46,491 nt of DNA from Stenotrophomonas sp. HITSZ_GD (GTDB taxonomy: Bacteria > Pseudomonadota > Gammaproteobacteria > Xanthomonadales > Xanthomonadaceae), in contig NZ_JARQXB010000022.1 of the NCBI RefSeq assembly GCF_029543105.1, positions 1 through 46,491 of the forward strand, written 5' to 3'. Under the pieces are notes generated by a model, which did not search any database, had not been told where the DNA came from, and saw only the letters and a program-made list of their open reading frames with translations. Below, piece by piece: positions 45,063 through 46,491 of this stretch. Each line of letters starts with the position of its first letter. The first letter of the stretch is position 1. Position numbers and translations under genes: made by a program.

Positions 45063-46265
45063 ATGGCACAGGTCATCAATACCAACGTTATGTCGCTGAA
45101 CGCTCAGCGCAACCTCAACACCTCCAGCTCGAGCATGGCGACGACCATCCAGCGCCTGTCGTCGGGCCTGCGCATCAACAGCGCGAAGGACGACGCCGCC
45201 GGCCTGGCGATCTCCGAGCGCTTCACCACGCAGATCCGCGGCCTGGACGTGGCTTCGCGCAACGCCAACGACGGCATCTCGCTGGCCCAGACCGCCGAAG
45301 GCGCGATGGTCGAGATCGGCAACAACCTGCAGCGTATCCGCGAGCTGTCGGTGCAGTCGGCCAACGCCACCAACTCCGATTCGGACCGTGACGCGCTGAA
45401 CTCGGAAGTCACCCAGCTGCTGTCGGAAATCGACCGCGTCGCCAACCAGACCTCGTTCAACGGCACCAAGCTGCTGGACGGTTCGTTCTCCGGCGCGCTG
45501 TTCCAGGTCGGCGCCGACACCGGCCAGACCATCGGCATCAACAGCATCGTCGACGCCAACATCGACACCCTGGGCAAGGCCGGCTTCGCCGCCTCGACCT
45601 CCTCGGCCGGCGTCACCGGCACGGCGACCGCCTCGGGCACCATCTCGGGCATGAAGATCAGCTTCAAGACCGCGGCCGGCAAGGCCACCACGGTCAACCT
45701 GGCTGACGTGAAGATCGCTTCGGGCGACACTGCGGCCGACGTGAACAAGAAGGTGGCGGCGGCGATCAACGACAAGCTGGACCAGACCGGCATGTACGCC
45801 TCGATCGACAGCAGCGGCCAGGTCAAGCTGGAATCGCTGAAGGCCGGCCAGGACTTCACCTCGTTCACCGCGGGCACCATCGCGGGCGGCACGGGCATCG
45901 CGGCGGGCTTCGCCGGTTTCGCGGCCTCCACCGCGGCGGCCGGCACCAGCAACACGCTGGAGGACCTGGACATCTCGACCTTCGAGGGCGCGCAGAAGGC
46001 GCTGGAAATCGTCGACAAGGCCCTGACCGCGGTGAACTCCTCGCGCGCCGACATGGGTGCGGTGCAGAACCGCTTCACCTCGACGATCGCCAACCTGAGC
46101 TCGACCTCGGAGAACCTGTCGGCTTCGCGTAGCCGCATCCAGGACACCGACTATGCAAAGGAAACCGCCGAGCTGACCCGCACGCAGATCCTGCAGCAGG
46201 CCGGCACCGCGATGCTGGCGCAGGCCAAGTCGGTCCCGCAGAACGTGCTCAGCCTGCTGCAGTAA
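45063..46265 (+). CDS. fliC: Flagellin FliC
   Basis: Filament subunit exported through the flagellar channel. 400 residues with the D0/D1 N-terminus ([59 protein letters not shown]), a short variable D2/D3 region (about 175-310, containing a hook-IN-like stretch [20 protein letters not shown]), and the C-terminal [17 protein letters not shown] then [18 protein letters not shown] and [14 protein letters not shown]. The ATG follows AGAGGAG at good spacing. Two sigma-28-type promoters lie upstream and two tandem terminators follow, so it is a single-gene transcript. Codon choice is noticeably strict, as for a highly expressed gene. Confidence 0.98.
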   Translation: MAQVINTNVMSLNAQRNLNTSSSSMATTIQRLSSGLRINSAKDDAAGLAISERFTTQIRGLDVASRNANDGISLAQTAEGAMVEIGNNLQRIRELSVQSANATNSDSDRDALNSEVTQLLSEIDRVANQTSFNGTKLLDGSFSGALFQVGADTGQTIGINSIVDANIDTLGKAGFAASTSSAGVTGTATASGTISGMKISFKTAAGKATTVNLADVKIASGDTAADVNKKVAAAINDKLDQTGMYASIDSSGQVKLESLKAGQDFTSFTAGTIAGGTGIAAGFAGFAASTAAAGTSNTLEDLDISTFEGAQKALEIVDKALTAVNSSRADMGAVQNRFTSTIANLSSTSENLSASRSRIQDTDYAKETAELTRTQILQQAGTAMLAQAKSVPQNVLSLLQ

Positions 46266-46303
46266 TTCCCTGCGGGCTGCTGTACTGGCCGTACCGATTG
46301 GAG

Positions 46304-46332
46304 ACCCCCTTCGAGAGAAGGGGGTTTTTTTT
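46304..46332 (+). terminator. First terminator of fliC
   Basis: ACCCCCTT and AAGGGGGT arms (46304-46311 and 46318-46325) followed by eight T residues, 39 bases after the stop. Confidence 0.93.
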
Positions 46333-46335
46333 GTT

Positions 46336-46359
46336 GGGCGGCCGTTGGCCGCCCTTTTT
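46336..46359 (+). terminator. Second tandem terminator of fliC
   Basis: GGGCGGCC-GTT-GGCCGCCC (46336-46354) followed by TTTTT, only four bases after the first terminator. Two in series fit a very active promoter. Confidence 0.88.
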
Positions 46360-46429
46360 GTTTTCTGCGCTGGGTGTTTGGGTTGTTGGCCTTCGATGTG
46401 GGTCGGCTGTTCTGTGATCGTGCACGGCC

Positions 46430-46491
46430 TGCGGGGGCTGGGCCCTTTCGGGACACGCCGTGAACCCATCCATGGGGGCTCGTAGGCGACA
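46430..46491 (-). repeat. Palindromic element cut by the right window edge
   Basis: Read on the minus strand from the edge: TGTCGCCTACGAGC, then CCATGGATGGGTTCACGGCG, TGTCCCGAAAGGG. This matches the inner and right parts of the element at 26402-26505 with small changes. Only about half is inside the window; the partner arm should lie just beyond the edge. Confidence 0.75.

Noticed and set aside
44992-45102. A 36-codon frame starting ATGATG in the fliC leader and overlapping the fliC start
   Set aside because: Could be an upstream ORF, but it has no Shine-Dalgarno site and nothing else supports translation.

Overview
The window is a piece of a high-GC chromosome whose gene order and protein sequences point to the Lysobacteraceae (Xanthomonadales/Lysobacterales; Luteimonas, Lysobacter, Pseudoxanthomonas or a near relative). 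The genus cannot be settled from the sequence alone. Support comes from the ftsK-lolA-rarA and nudJ-mnmA-hflD blocks, a single-polar-type flagellar cluster with sigma-54 and sigma-28 promoters, GTAG-type REP palindromes, and a large c-di-GMP signalling block next to the flagellar genes. There is no phage, plasmid, IS element, CRISPR array, tRNA or rRNA that I can see.

Layout. (1) 1-7.25 kb, minus strand: ftsK, a secreted DUF3857/transglutaminase protein, lolA, rarA, then a fluoride riboswitch leader and the fluoride channel gene crcB. (2) 7.5-10.8 kb, plus strand: trxB, a COG3146 GNAT-type protein, aat and infA. aat (which adds Leu/Phe to protein N-termini) lies close to clpS-clpA (10.9-13.7 kb, minus), which deliver such substrates to ClpP, so the N-degron pathway is grouped here. 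(3) 13.8-16.5 kb, plus: a small secreted protein, nudJ, mnmA and hflD joined by 4-base stop/start overlaps, closed by a terminator and a 46-bp-arm palindrome. (4) 16.8-27.8 kb: a signalling block with a methyl-accepting protein lacking a periplasmic domain (sigma-28 promoter), two small unknown proteins, a DinB-family protein, a multi-PAS GGDEF/EAL protein, a PAS/HisKA_3 histidine kinase paired with a GGDEF-EAL-REC protein whose catalytic residues are degraded, and a second histidine kinase. (5) 27.9-41.2 kb: flgN, flgM and flgA (minus), then cheV and flgB through flgL (plus). (6) 41.3-46.5 kb: a large type V autotransporter on the opposite strand sitting between flgL and the flagellin gene fliC.

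Flagellar control can be read from the DNA. Sigma-54-type elements stand before flgA, flgB and flgG (early rod/hook/ring genes). Sigma-28-type elements stand before flgM, fliC (two in tandem), the chemoreceptor and, more weakly, cheV (late genes). FlgM is the anti-sigma-28 factor, so its promoter closes the usual feedback loop. The neighbouring kinases and c-di-GMP proteins are the likely route by which signals set motile versus sessile behaviour, but that link is inferred from position and domain content.

Most other long open frames on the opposite strands are GC-driven shadows and are left out. The most unusual points are the doubly degenerate GGDEF-EAL-REC protein, the autotransporter placed inside the flagellar cluster, the tandem fliC promoters, and possible leaderless starts for clpS and cheV.
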